DNA of 8,906 nucleotides from Methanobacteriota archaeon (GTDB lineage: Archaea > Altiarchaeota > Altiarchaeia > IMC4 > QMZM01): the NCBI GenBank assembly GCA_903930485.1, contig CAIYYO010000153.1:1-8906 (forward strand), in the 5' to 3' direction. The notes under the pieces are model-generated. The model did not search any database. It worked only from the letters and a program-made list of their open reading frames with translations, and was not told the origin of the DNA. Of this stretch, positions 1 to 5,875 are shown in pieces; the first letter of the stretch is position 1, and every line of letters begins with the position of its first letter. Made by a program: the position numbers and the translations under genes.

Positions 1-1
1 C

Positions 2-568
2 CCTGCAGGGTACTCGTCAATGATCGCCGAGGCTGTGCCGGTGATGAACCAGTCCCTGCTCGAAAAATTGAAAGCTCGGGCCAGCGTCAAGGAAGGTTCA
101 GGCGGGCTTAGTGCCGAGCTGGAAAAAGCCCTCGCCATTGCAAAGAGCCTGCAGCAGGATGGAGACCTTTCGAGCGCGGCTTATACTCTGGTGAACAGGC
201 TGAGGGACTTCCTCGCAGTATCGTCGGCTGACGGGAGATTCAGTTACGAGAGACTTGAAGAGATAGCAGGGAAGGGCGGTATAAACAGTGATAAATTCAG
301 GAAGCTTTACGGAGTCTATGAGGCGAAGAAAGACGACAAACCGGTGGAATACAATGTCTCTTCGGCCGACATAATGCGATTATACCTTTTATTGAACGAG
401 GTAAGGAAGAAAGGTGTCGCACCTGCAGGGGATAAAGCAGAGGAGAAAAGCGAAATAAAGGAGAACGCCGGCGAACCAGTAAAGGGGGATATAGAGGAGC
501 TGACGCGCGATAAGCTTTTGGACCGCGCCCGTAAATTCCGGGAAAACGGCGGAGGAAGCGATGCATGA
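2..568 (+). CDS. C-terminal part of a nucleotidyltransferase-HEPN-like protein (5' end outside window)
   Basis: The reading frame is already open at the left edge. The six codons before the first ATG (position 20) read PAGYSS, and the stretch PAGYSSMIAEAV aligns with PVAYYSIAGEAV of the next gene, where it lies between the nucleotidyltransferase and helical domains. I therefore infer that ATG 20 is internal and that a catalytic domain lies off the window. Residues about 30-106 counted from ATG 20 form a helical HEPN-like domain. Its segments SAAYTLVNRLR and YGVYEAKKDD match AAVYSLFIRLR and HDIYRAKRDD in the downstream paralogue. A charged tail of about 50 residues follows, rich in Glu and Lys. 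The stop overlaps the next start (ATGA), so the two are probably translationally coupled. The function and substrate are unknown. If ATG 20 is real, this is instead a free-standing 182-residue HEPN-like protein. Confidence 0.7.
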   Translation, partial: PAGYSSMIAEAVPVMNQSLLEKLKARASVKEGSGGLSAELEKALAIAKSLQQDGDLSSAAYTLVNRLRDFLAVSSADGRFSYERLEEIAGKGGINSDKFRKLYGVYEAKKDDKPVEYNVSSADIMRLYLLLNEVRKKGVAPAGDKAEEKSEIKENAGEPVKGDIEELTRDKLLDRARKFRENGGGSDA

Positions 569-1326
569 AAAGCGATAAATTAGTGAAGAAGGTGATACCT
601 TCGGGCAATGCGGGCGGAGTCTACGTTCCAAAGAAATGGATAAACCAGCTGGTCGTGGTGAGCCTGTTCTCGGTGAAAGATTATGTCCTTGACGCCCTGT
701 CTCCCTGGATGGAAGAGATAGAAGGTGTCTACTTGTACGGCTCGCACGCCCGCGGAGAGGCCTGCCCGGAGTCCGACATCAACGTGCTGGTGGTATCGCA
801 GTCCGGTATTCCATACAAAAGGATGCCGGGCCTGAACGTCGAAATATTCTCTCCCGGCGAACTCGCGGAATACGCGAAAGAGAACCCGGTCGCCTATTAT
901 TCCATCGCCGGAGAAGCCGTTTCCCTGAAGGCCGACGCATCGGGTGCAAGGCTTAAGGATCACGGGCTCGACGAGGCCGGGATAACCAGGTACTGTGCCG
1001 ACGTCAGGCGCGGATTGAAGATCACCCAACGGCTGATCTCTGAAGGAGACCATGCCGCGGCGGTGTATTCGCTATTTATCAGGCTGCGCGGCTTATACGC
1101 CGTAGAGAAGATGCCTGAGACGTATTCGCATAAAGGTTTTGAGGAATACCTGTTCAGTAAAGGCGTCAGCAGGGAAGCCTTCTCGAGATTCCACGACATA
1201 TACAGGGCGAAGAGGGACGACAGGTGCACGAGCACGGAGGCAGCTTTAGGGGAGGTTGAAGCCCTGAAAAGCCTGACCGAAAAGATACATAAGGGGGTTG
1301 AAGGTATTTATCTCCGAAGGATGTAA
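565..1326 (+). CDS. AbrB/DUF2080-like N-terminus fused to nucleotidyltransferase and HEPN-like domains
   Basis: This 253-residue protein shows three parts. Residues 8-32 (KKVIPSGNAGGVYVPKKWI and following) resemble the small swapped-hairpin/DUF2080 element seen in archaeal transposon-associated proteins and at the front of some archaeal nucleotidyltransferases. Residues 38-100 form a minimal nucleotidyltransferase fold with motif GSHARGE (59-65), then ESDIN (69-73), and a possible third acidic position at E93 in NVEIFSP. The usual D-x-D pair reads D71-x-N73, so one metal-binding Asp is replaced. Residues about 138-250 are a helical HEPN-like domain shared with the preceding gene. I do not see the R-x4-6-H motif of HEPN nucleases. 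Such proteins (MNT/HEPN) transfer nucleotides to proteins or RNA, often in toxin-antitoxin pairs, but here both parts are on one chain. The start overlaps the upstream stop as ATGA. Confidence 0.8.
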   Translation: MKSDKLVKKVIPSGNAGGVYVPKKWINQLVVVSLFSVKDYVLDALSPWMEEIEGVYLYGSHARGEACPESDINVLVVSQSGIPYKRMPGLNVEIFSPGELAEYAKENPVAYYSIAGEAVSLKADASGARLKDHGLDEAGITRYCADVRRGLKITQRLISEGDHAAAVYSLFIRLRGLYAVEKMPETYSHKGFEEYLFSKGVSREAFSRFHDIYRAKRDDRCTSTEAALGEVEALKSLTEKIHKGVEGIYLRRM

Positions 1327-1342
1327 AGTAAATCACGCAAAA

Positions 1343-1954
1343 ATGCTCAACTACACGGACCTTGCGGGTGCGATTGCACAATCAGTAGTAGTCATGGTGC
1401 TCATGATGATCGGCAGCGCCATAGGTGAAGAGGTCGCAGGCTTCTTCTTCCAGAGAGTCAAGGGCGGGATCCTGCAGGTGATCTATTTCCTATTCTACAT
1501 GCCCATGTTCATTGTAGGCGGCTACGTCTACACCCTCCTGAAAATTCCTTCTACCTCGATCGTCAGCACCGCGCTTTACTTCGCCCTCTGGGGCGTCTTT
1601 ACAGTCTTCGTTTCGAGGCTTTTCATTACCGCGGTCGGCAAGGTCTTCGGGATAAGATTGAGCAAGCCGAAGGGGACGTACATAAACGGGAAAGACCTGA
1701 TAAAATTCCTCAAGGCAAAGAACATGCCTGAAAACGAAATAAGGAAGGTTCTCGTCAGCAGCAGCGAGTCCAAGGCTAAGGCGTCAAAGCTCATGGACGG
1801 CGGACCCGAGTGGATAGACATAGACCCGGAAGCCCTGTGCTACGAGCTTGCAAAAAGAGGCTACGGCGTGCACGACGTCATGGACGCCCTGAAGACTGTC
1901 CTACGGATGAAGCCCGAGGATGCTGCGGTGGTTTGGAAGAACGCGAGCGTCTGA
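1343..1954 (+). CDS. Membrane protein with three predicted helices and a cytoplasmic tail, unknown function
   Basis: I do not recognise this 203-residue protein. It has three hydrophobic segments at about residues 10-28, 42-66 and 71-98, followed by a soluble tail of about 100 residues that looks helical and charged, including KDLIKFLKAKNMPENEIRKVL and a later YELAKRGYGVHDVMDALK stretch. The basic residues after helix 3 suggest the tail is cytoplasmic. I chose ATG 1343 because the hydrophobic segment begins soon after it. A TTG at 1298 would add 15 residues and overlap the upstream gene by 29 nt, with a G-rich run directly against it. The gene follows the nucleotidyltransferase-HEPN genes closely and is probably cotranscribed. 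Its 3' end overlaps the convergent gene on the other strand by 77 nt. No catalytic motif is visible. Confidence 0.75.
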   Translation: MLNYTDLAGAIAQSVVVMVLMMIGSAIGEEVAGFFFQRVKGGILQVIYFLFYMPMFIVGGYVYTLLKIPSTSIVSTALYFALWGVFTVFVSRLFITAVGKVFGIRLSKPKGTYINGKDLIKFLKAKNMPENEIRKVLVSSSESKAKASKLMDGGPEWIDIDPEALCYELAKRGYGVHDVMDALKTVLRMKPEDAAVVWKNASV

Positions 1955-2708
1955 CCTTCATCACGATAACGAACACGAGCAGGACGGCTGCCAGCGACAT
2001 CAGGATCATGTCGGTAGACCCTTGATTAGCCTTTGAGCCGATCCTTTGGAGCATGTTATCGGTCAGCGTTTTTGAGGACTTTAGGAGGCTGTCGCTGTTC
2101 CCGGAGAGGATCTTTTTTATGTTGGTCAGCGAGTCTTTGTATTCCTTTAGATAGGGAGAATCTTTCTCGGAATAATTGATTGTGTCCGCATAAGCTGCGT
2201 CCATTTTTTCCGCAGCGAGAGACTCAATAGCCATGTAGTCCCGCGCGTCCGCAGGCGAGAATGATGCGACAGACCTGCCGAGGTCGTAAGACGATCTGTT
2301 CAGGAGAACCGCTATCTCTTTCGAGTCGTTGGCCAGTCCAGGCCTCCCGTACTGGGCGTGGGCCGAAGCCATAGAAAAAAAATAATCCGAGAACTGCCGC
2401 CACTGCGACGCAGTATCTGGGGGATAATTCTTGTGTATGATGTCTGCTATGACGAATGAATTCAGCGTGCCCGGTTCCGAGACCGCGCCGTACTTGTCGT
2501 CGATGACAAGCGCGCCGCTGTACATCAGGTTCTTGGAGTACTCGACCCAGTAATAAGTCCCGTTCCCGTAAGGCACTTCGGAGATGTTGGTAATAAGTTC
2601 GTCATAGCCTTTATACTCCCTAGCTTTTCCTTCGGCGCGCGGATCAACCGAGTAAGTGGACGCCGAAAAAAACAGCAGGAGAGCCGACAAAGCGAAAATT
2701 TTTTTCAT
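1878..2708 (-). CDS. Exported protein with signal peptide and C-terminal membrane anchor, unknown function
   Basis: This 276-residue protein begins with a typical signal sequence (MKKIFALSALLLFFSAS, cleavage probably near residue 20). It has an extracytoplasmic region to about 232, a single helix at 233-250, then a basic tail beginning KVRRSRSS that fits a cytoplasmic stop-transfer. The external part has five N-x-S/T sequons (N41, N49, N127, N137, N178), compatible with archaeal N-glycosylation. Residues 51-76 (YYWVEYSKNLMYSGALVIDD and following) faintly recall PepSY-type repeats, but this is too weak to assign. The start lies 12 nt after the methyltransferase stop, so the two are probably cotranscribed. 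The last 25 or so codons lie antisense to the convergent gene and read as a low-complexity Ser/Pro/Arg tail, which may be an extension after loss of an earlier stop. Confidence 0.8.
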   Translation of the reverse strand: MKKIFALSALLLFFSASTYSVDPRAEGKAREYKGYDELITNISEVPYGNGTYYWVEYSKNLMYSGALVIDDKYGAVSEPGTLNSFVIADIIHKNYPPDTASQWRQFSDYFFSMASAHAQYGRPGLANDSKEIAVLLNRSSYDLGRSVASFSPADARDYMAIESLAAEKMDAAYADTINYSEKDSPYLKEYKDSLTNIKKILSGNSDSLLKSSKTLTDNMLQRIGSKANQGSTDMILMSLAAVLLVFVIVMKVRRSRSSKPPQHPRASSVGQSSGRP

Positions 2709-2720
2709 CCTGGCATCCGC

Positions 2721-3299
2721 TCATCTAACCGGGATCCTCGTTATTATCGAATTCCGTATCTCCGTAAGATCCACCCCGCCGTAGCCTTCATAGAAGTCTA
2801 TCAGGCTCTCCCGGTCATGCCAGTCAGTAGCATCGTTTATCCCGTCGGAATCGAACAAACGATTGAGGGCCTTCGAGCTGTGGATCACGCTCTCGGGAAG
2901 ATTGTACGGCTCGCATATGATCACCTGGCTTATGTTCGAATCCATGAGCCGGTCCAGCAAAACGGCGGGATTCGGTATGTGGTGCAGCACGTCCATCAGG
3001 AGCACCGTGTTGTGGCCTTTGCGCAGGTAATTGCCGTAGTTGAATATGTCGTCTACGACCACGTTCCTATTCTTCCTTAGGGCGTAAGTCGCGAACCGGG
3101 GATTCTTTTCGATCCCGAGATAAGGCCTGTCGAGGAAATCCTGGATGAATGCCGTACCGCAGCCCAGCTCCAAGACCCTGCCGGGGCCGATCAAGCCCTT
3201 TATGGCACCGAACCTTTTCGGCAGGTCGCCTCGGTGGGAGACGTGCATCATCATCTCATACATCCTTGGAGAATAGTACATCAGACCCTTCATTATCAT
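2721..3299 (-). CDS. Class I SAM-dependent methyltransferase
   Basis: This protein of about 192 residues has the Rossmann methyltransferase signature. Motif I VLELGCGTA (residues 43-51 counted from the GTG at 3302) binds the methionine part of S-adenosylmethionine. E65 in GIEKNPRF is the ribose-binding acidic residue. VVVDDIF (81-87) is motif III. LLMDVLHHIPNP (101-112) is the motif IV/post-motif region typical of the Methyltransf_11/UbiE-like group. The substrate cannot be read from the sequence; small molecule or lipid methylation are both possible. The protein is short and lacks an obvious added substrate domain. Starts at GTG 3302, ATG 3299 and ATG 3293 are all possible. I prefer ATG 3299 because a TATA-like element lies at a distance giving a nearly leaderless transcript. 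The exported-protein gene follows 12 nt downstream. Confidence 0.88.
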   Translation of the reverse strand: MIMKGLMYYSPRMYEMMMHVSHRGDLPKRFGAIKGLIGPGRVLELGCGTAFIQDFLDRPYLGIEKNPRFATYALRKNRNVVVDDIFNYGNYLRKGHNTVLLMDVLHHIPNPAVLLDRLMDSNISQVIICEPYNLPESVIHSSKALNRLFDSDGINDATDWHDRESLIDFYEGYGGVDLTEIRNSIITRIPVR

Positions 3300-3302
3300 C
3301 AC

Positions 3303-3347
3303 TGGACGAATGATATATTGTATTAAGTTATAATAAAAACTTATGCA
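3303..3347 (-). promoter_or_regulatory. Intergenic promoter for the methyltransferase, with T-rich exit of the SpoIIM gene
   Basis: This gap is nearly all A and T. Read on the minus strand it begins with a T-run and TTTATTATAA (about 3337-3328), centred some 30 nt before the methyltransferase start, the spacing expected for an archaeal TATA box with little or no leader. The same T-run sits right after the upstream stop codon and could serve as an archaeal T-rich terminator. Both roles are inferred from composition and spacing only. Confidence 0.45.
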
Positions 3348-3911
3348 TCAGGTTATCAAAGCCGCGCTGACGAACGTCTCGATCAAAGCCGCAACTACAA
3401 GCAGGGGTATCACGACGAAAAAATGGATAGTCAAAGCCTCCCGGAGGCTCCTGCTGACGTCTTTCGCTCTCTTCCTGTTGTCGAGCGTCATAAAGGACAG
3501 ACCGATCCTTATGCCGATCGCTGCTGAAAGGAATATCGCAGGCAGCTCGAAAAGCGAATGCAGGAGCACGCCTTTAATGAAAAAAGAAAGCGAATGCTCC
3601 CTTGCGAGCACGTATTTCAGGACGAACCCTACAAGGAACCCGTTGACCGACAGGATAAATAATGAAGGGAGGACCAAAGCACCGGCGACTAATAGCATTG
3701 CGCATACTCTGTAGTTGTTGACGAATATGCTGTATGCGGTATCGAACTTCGAATCTTTAAGAACGTCTGATTTCAGCTGCTCTATAACGGGAAGAAAAAA
3801 GTCCTGGGTCTGATCGTATAACAGGAACCCTGGAGGCGCGGCTAATGCGAATACCAGGAAGCAGGCCTCCATGATCCGCATATCCCTTGATACGATCTCT
3901 TTTATGGACAT
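3348..3911 (-). CDS. SpoIIM-family (DUF95) integral membrane protein
   Basis: This 187-residue protein has about four to five hydrophobic helices (near 14-33, 70-100, 112-140 and 160-184) and the family's conserved pattern. It has NNYRVCAML (65-73), then SVNGFLVG (88-95), then HSLFELPAIFLSAAIG (118-133), where the His and Glu match the family's H-x-x-x-E core, and a final hydrophobic helix with ALIETFVSA (175-183). The name comes from Bacillus stage II sporulation protein M, part of the engulfment complex. Archaeal members are not sporulation proteins and their role is unsettled. I chose ATG 3911, which follows the upstream stop by 2 nt (TAAAGATG). A GTG at 3944 would add 11 residues and overlap the upstream gene. 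It is the fourth gene of a minus-strand run starting with the aminopeptidase. Confidence 0.85.
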   Translation of the reverse strand: MSIKEIVSRDMRIMEACFLVFALAAPPGFLLYDQTQDFFLPVIEQLKSDVLKDSKFDTAYSIFVNNYRVCAMLLVAGALVLPSLFILSVNGFLVGFVLKYVLAREHSLSFFIKGVLLHSLFELPAIFLSAAIGIRIGLSFMTLDNRKRAKDVSRSLREALTIHFFVVIPLLVVAALIETFVSAALIT

Positions 3912-3913
3912 CT

Positions 3914-4408
3914 TTAATCTATCTTCGCTCCGCAGCTTGAGCACATGATGTTCTCTTCCGGATTAGCAGTCCCGCAATCGGGGCATACCACCAGCGTCAT
4001 GACACTTTCACCCGATTCGTAAACGGCACCCGGGGAGGGGCCGGAAAAAAGCCTTTCAGTCCCGGCCGCGATCGAACCTAAGACCCCGCCTATGCCTGCA
4101 AATATTATTGATGCGGCATTCCATAAAACAAATATGAACAGGAACAGCCATGAAAAGAAGGAATCGAGGCGCAGGTCAAGGACGATAAACAGGAGATAAG
4201 CCCATAGACAGGCCCCAGCGATCCCTGAGAAGGCTCCGAGGAAGAATCCGGCACCTGGACCTTTTTTTGCTATCCTGCCGGCAGCTATCCCTGACAAAAG
4301 AGGGCCTGCGAATGGCAGAAGGACCAGGATGAAATATATCAGAGACCCGGCCAAAAATCCTAAAACATTCCGGCCCAGGCTTTTAAGGTTCATAACGGGA
4401 AGATTCAT
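3914..4408 (-). CDS. Membrane protein with C-terminal zinc ribbon
   Basis: This 164-residue protein has hydrophobic segments at about 14-33, 52-78 and 85-115, with a glycine-rich GPLLSGIAAGRIAKKGPGAG loop after the first. That arrangement resembles small archaeal DUF5518-like membrane proteins. After a linker, residues 142-159 form a zinc ribbon of the short rubredoxin-knuckle type: CPDCGTANPEENIMCSSCG, with ligands C142, C145, C156 and C159. Such ribbons are common in archaeal membrane proteins and probably act as cytoplasmic interaction modules; no enzyme motif is present. Its ATG immediately follows the upstream stop (TGAATG), so coupling is likely. A second ATG at 4393 (MNLKSLG) is an alternative start. 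SpoIIM follows with a 2-nt gap, suggesting the two membrane proteins are made together. Confidence 0.8.
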   Translation of the reverse strand: MNLPVMNLKSLGRNVLGFLAGSLIYFILVLLPFAGPLLSGIAAGRIAKKGPGAGFFLGAFSGIAGACLWAYLLFIVLDLRLDSFFSWLFLFIFVLWNAASIIFAGIGGVLGSIAAGTERLFSGPSPGAVYESGESVMTLVVCPDCGTANPEENIMCSSCGAKID

Positions 4409-4597
4409 TCACGTGGCTATCGGATAGATTATCACCATGATAAGGCCGGTGAAGAGCGTATAATCGATGAGGGTTATGTCGTCATTCGCCTTGAAGGAAA
4501 CATAGGCTATGAGGGATATTAGGACGACCGCCAAGACGCCCAGATAGATCAGCCGCTTGCCCTTTAAGCCCTGCTTTGATTTCTTTCCCGTTTTCAT
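4409..4597 (-). CDS. Small two-helix membrane protein (62 residues)
   Basis: The protein starts MKTGKKSKQGLKGKR, a strongly basic N-terminus, then has two hydrophobic helices at about 17-36 and 43-60 joined by an acidic KANDDIT loop. By the positive-inside rule the N-terminus is cytoplasmic. The ATG lies 11 nt after the aminopeptidase stop, behind an AAGGGG run that could act as a weak ribosome binding site. A longer reading in the same frame would overlap the aminopeptidase with a low-complexity Arg/Ala/Asp segment that looks like a shadow, so I reject it. The stop abuts the next start. Its function is unknown; position and size suggest a partner of the neighbouring membrane proteins. Confidence 0.65.
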   Translation of the reverse strand: MKTGKKSKQGLKGKRLIYLGVLAVVLISLIAYVSFKANDDITLIDYTLFTGLIMVIIYPIAT

Positions 4598-4608
4598 AAT
4601 GAGGCCCC

Positions 4609-5655
4609 TTATTGAAGCAGACGCAGGTCGCGCATCACAGTCAGCGTCCTGACCACGAGCTCGACGGTCGAGTCCACGTCTTTTCTGCTGAATATGCCGG
4701 TCGGCGAATGGATGTACCTGCACGGGATAGACACGACTCCTGTAGGCACGCCTTCCCTGTTAAGGTAAATCATGGCGCCGTCCGTCATGCCTCCTTCTAT
4801 CACGTCTATCTGATAAGGGATGCCGAATTTCTTGGCCGTATCCATTAGCGCCCCTCTGACGACGGGATGACTTATCGTTCCCCTACCATTGGCCTCGATG
4901 ATCGTAATAGCCGGCCCTGCTCCGAGCTTCAGGTTGGACTCGGTCTCCTTTATCTGGGGCGTGTCGCCGGCTATCGTCGTATCGATGGCGAACGCGTAGT
5001 TCGGGTCGATCTTGAAGGCGGCGACTTTCGCGCCCTTCAATCCGACCTCCTCCTGGCAGGTGGCCGCCGCGTACACGGTCGCGTCAATGTTCTTTGGTAT
5101 CTTCTCCATGACCTTCAGGAGAGCATAGCAGCCTATACGATCGTCCACGGCCTTTGCATTGACAAGGTCTGCGCCGTATTCCATGTATGAGGGTTCGAAG
5201 ATTATCGGGTCGCCCACCTCTATTTTCTTGGACGCTTCCTCCCTGTCCTTTGCGCCTATGTCTATGAACAGGTCCTCGCACTTCACTATCTTGTCCATCT
5301 CCTCCTTCTTCTGAAGGTGCGGGGGCTTGGAGCCTATCACGCCCGCTACGTCCCCTTTCCGGGCTTTTACTATGACCCTCTGGCTCAAGAGTATCCGGTC
5401 GTCTATGCCGCCGATCTTTATGAAGCTTATGTATCCTTTTTCGTTTATGTTCTTGACCATCAGGCCTATCTCGTCCATGTGGGCTGCTATCATTATCTTG
5501 GTCTTGCCTTTGCCCTTCTGACCTATGACGTTGCCGAATGCGTCGACGTCGACTTTGTCGCAGGATTTGCGCAATTCCCTCTTCATTATCTCGGCTATGT
5601 TCTTCTCGTATCCGGATATCCCGTCGGCCAGGCATAATTCCTTTAAGAGTTCCAT
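4609..5655 (-). CDS. M42-family (TET-like) metalloaminopeptidase
   Basis: This 348-residue protein has the full length of the family and all its expected active-site residues: H59 in AAHMDEIG, D171 in NAKAVDDRIGCY, the adjacent E202-E203 in CQEEVG (general base plus metal ligand), D225 in AFAIDTT, and H316 in RYIHSP. These hold two metal ions, usually Zn or Co. An inserted domain at roughly residues 70-160 (GYISFIKIGGIDDRILL and following) matches the segment through which family members assemble into dodecameric tetrahedra. The enzymes trim N-terminal residues from peptides in the cytoplasm, downstream of the proteasome. Which residues it prefers cannot be told. It is the first gene of the minus-strand run. 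A TATA-like element lies about 30-40 nt upstream. Some relatives are annotated as endoglucanases, which is a historical misnaming. Confidence 0.96.
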   Translation of the reverse strand: MELLKELCLADGISGYEKNIAEIMKRELRKSCDKVDVDAFGNVIGQKGKGKTKIMIAAHMDEIGLMVKNINEKGYISFIKIGGIDDRILLSQRVIVKARKGDVAGVIGSKPPHLQKKEEMDKIVKCEDLFIDIGAKDREEASKKIEVGDPIIFEPSYMEYGADLVNAKAVDDRIGCYALLKVMEKIPKNIDATVYAAATCQEEVGLKGAKVAAFKIDPNYAFAIDTTIAGDTPQIKETESNLKLGAGPAITIIEANGRGTISHPVVRGALMDTAKKFGIPYQIDVIEGGMTDGAMIYLNREGVPTGVVSIPCRYIHSPTGIFSRKDVDSTVELVVRTLTVMRDLRLLQ

Positions 5656-5686
5656 TTTTTGTTGTTATCTTTTTTGGCGGTTTATG

Positions 5687-5695
5687 TTAATATAA
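5687..5695 (-). promoter_or_regulatory. TATA-like box for the aminopeptidase operon
   Basis: Read on the minus strand this is TTATATTAA, centred about 36 nt before the aminopeptidase ATG. That predicts a transcript with a short A-rich leader of roughly 10 nt. The assignment rests on sequence and spacing alone; no clear upstream BRE purine tract is visible. Confidence 0.45.
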
Positions 5696-5740
5696 TGTTC
5701 TGAGGGTTTTTAGCCCAAATAAGAGATAATCACTGTTTCG

Positions 5741-5868
5741 TTATATGTGATTAAATCAATGGGTTCGCCGATCCCGGTGAACCAACATATAAGCCCGTAG
5801 GATGCGTGTTTCTAAACGCTATCCCTCGGCACTTAAGATATATTCCATTACTATTGGATGTAATATGT
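5741..5868 (+). ncRNA. Candidate structured RNA: three adjacent stem-loops upstream of gar1
   Basis: Stem-loop 1 (5741-5792): TTATATGT pairs perfectly with ACATATAA as a basal stem. Inside it GGTTCGCCG (5762-5770) pairs with CGGTGAACC (5775-5783) around a 4-nt loop, with a 13-nt bulge on the 5' side. Stem-loop 2 (5793-5830) begins at the very next base: GCC/GGC at its foot, then GGATGCGT (5800-5807) against ACGC-T-ATCC (5816-5824). Stem-loop 3 (about 5838-5868) is weaker: ATATT-CCA against TGG and AATAT with a 4-nt bulge. The non-Watson-Crick pairs (5767/5778 and 5839/5867) are G-U on the plus strand but A-C on the minus strand, which favours plus-strand RNA. It may be an independent RNA, part of a long gar1 leader, or a protein-binding site. 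I recognise no known RNA family. Confidence 0.4.
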
Positions 5869-5875
5869 GTTATCA

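Noticed and set aside
580..1053. 157-codon antisense frame inside the nucleotidyltransferase gene.
   Set aside because: The plus-strand protein has recognisable motifs and a paralogue; the antisense reading has none.
1070..1230. Search for the HEPN nuclease motif R-x4-6-H in the nucleotidyltransferase-HEPN protein.
   Set aside because: Arg and His residues are present (R208, H210, R214, H189), but none have the required order and spacing, so RNase activity is not claimed.
2..1478. The 8-bp palindrome CCTGCAGG occurs three times (2-9, 422-429, 1471-1478), more than expected by chance.
   Set aside because: All copies lie in coding sequence, in varied frames and contexts, with no shared flanks; it looks like codon and composition bias.
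5084..5637. Long open frames on both strands inside the aminopeptidase gene.
   Set aside because: They lie wholly within a clear M42 gene, have repetitive Arg/Gly/Asp- or Tyr-rich composition and no domain, and are expected from biased third positions.
5761..5775. GGGTTCGCCGATCCC looks like a tRNA T-arm.
   Set aside because: The loop would be 9 nt instead of 7, the conserved A58 position is not met, and no acceptor, D or anticodon arms can be fitted around it.
5743..5869. ATATGTG occurs at 5743-5749 and 5863-5869, with an inverted ACATAT at 5785-5790, as a possible operator set.
   Set aside because: The motif is short and AT-rich in an AT-rich region, and the inverted copy is already explained by the basal stem of stem-loop 1.
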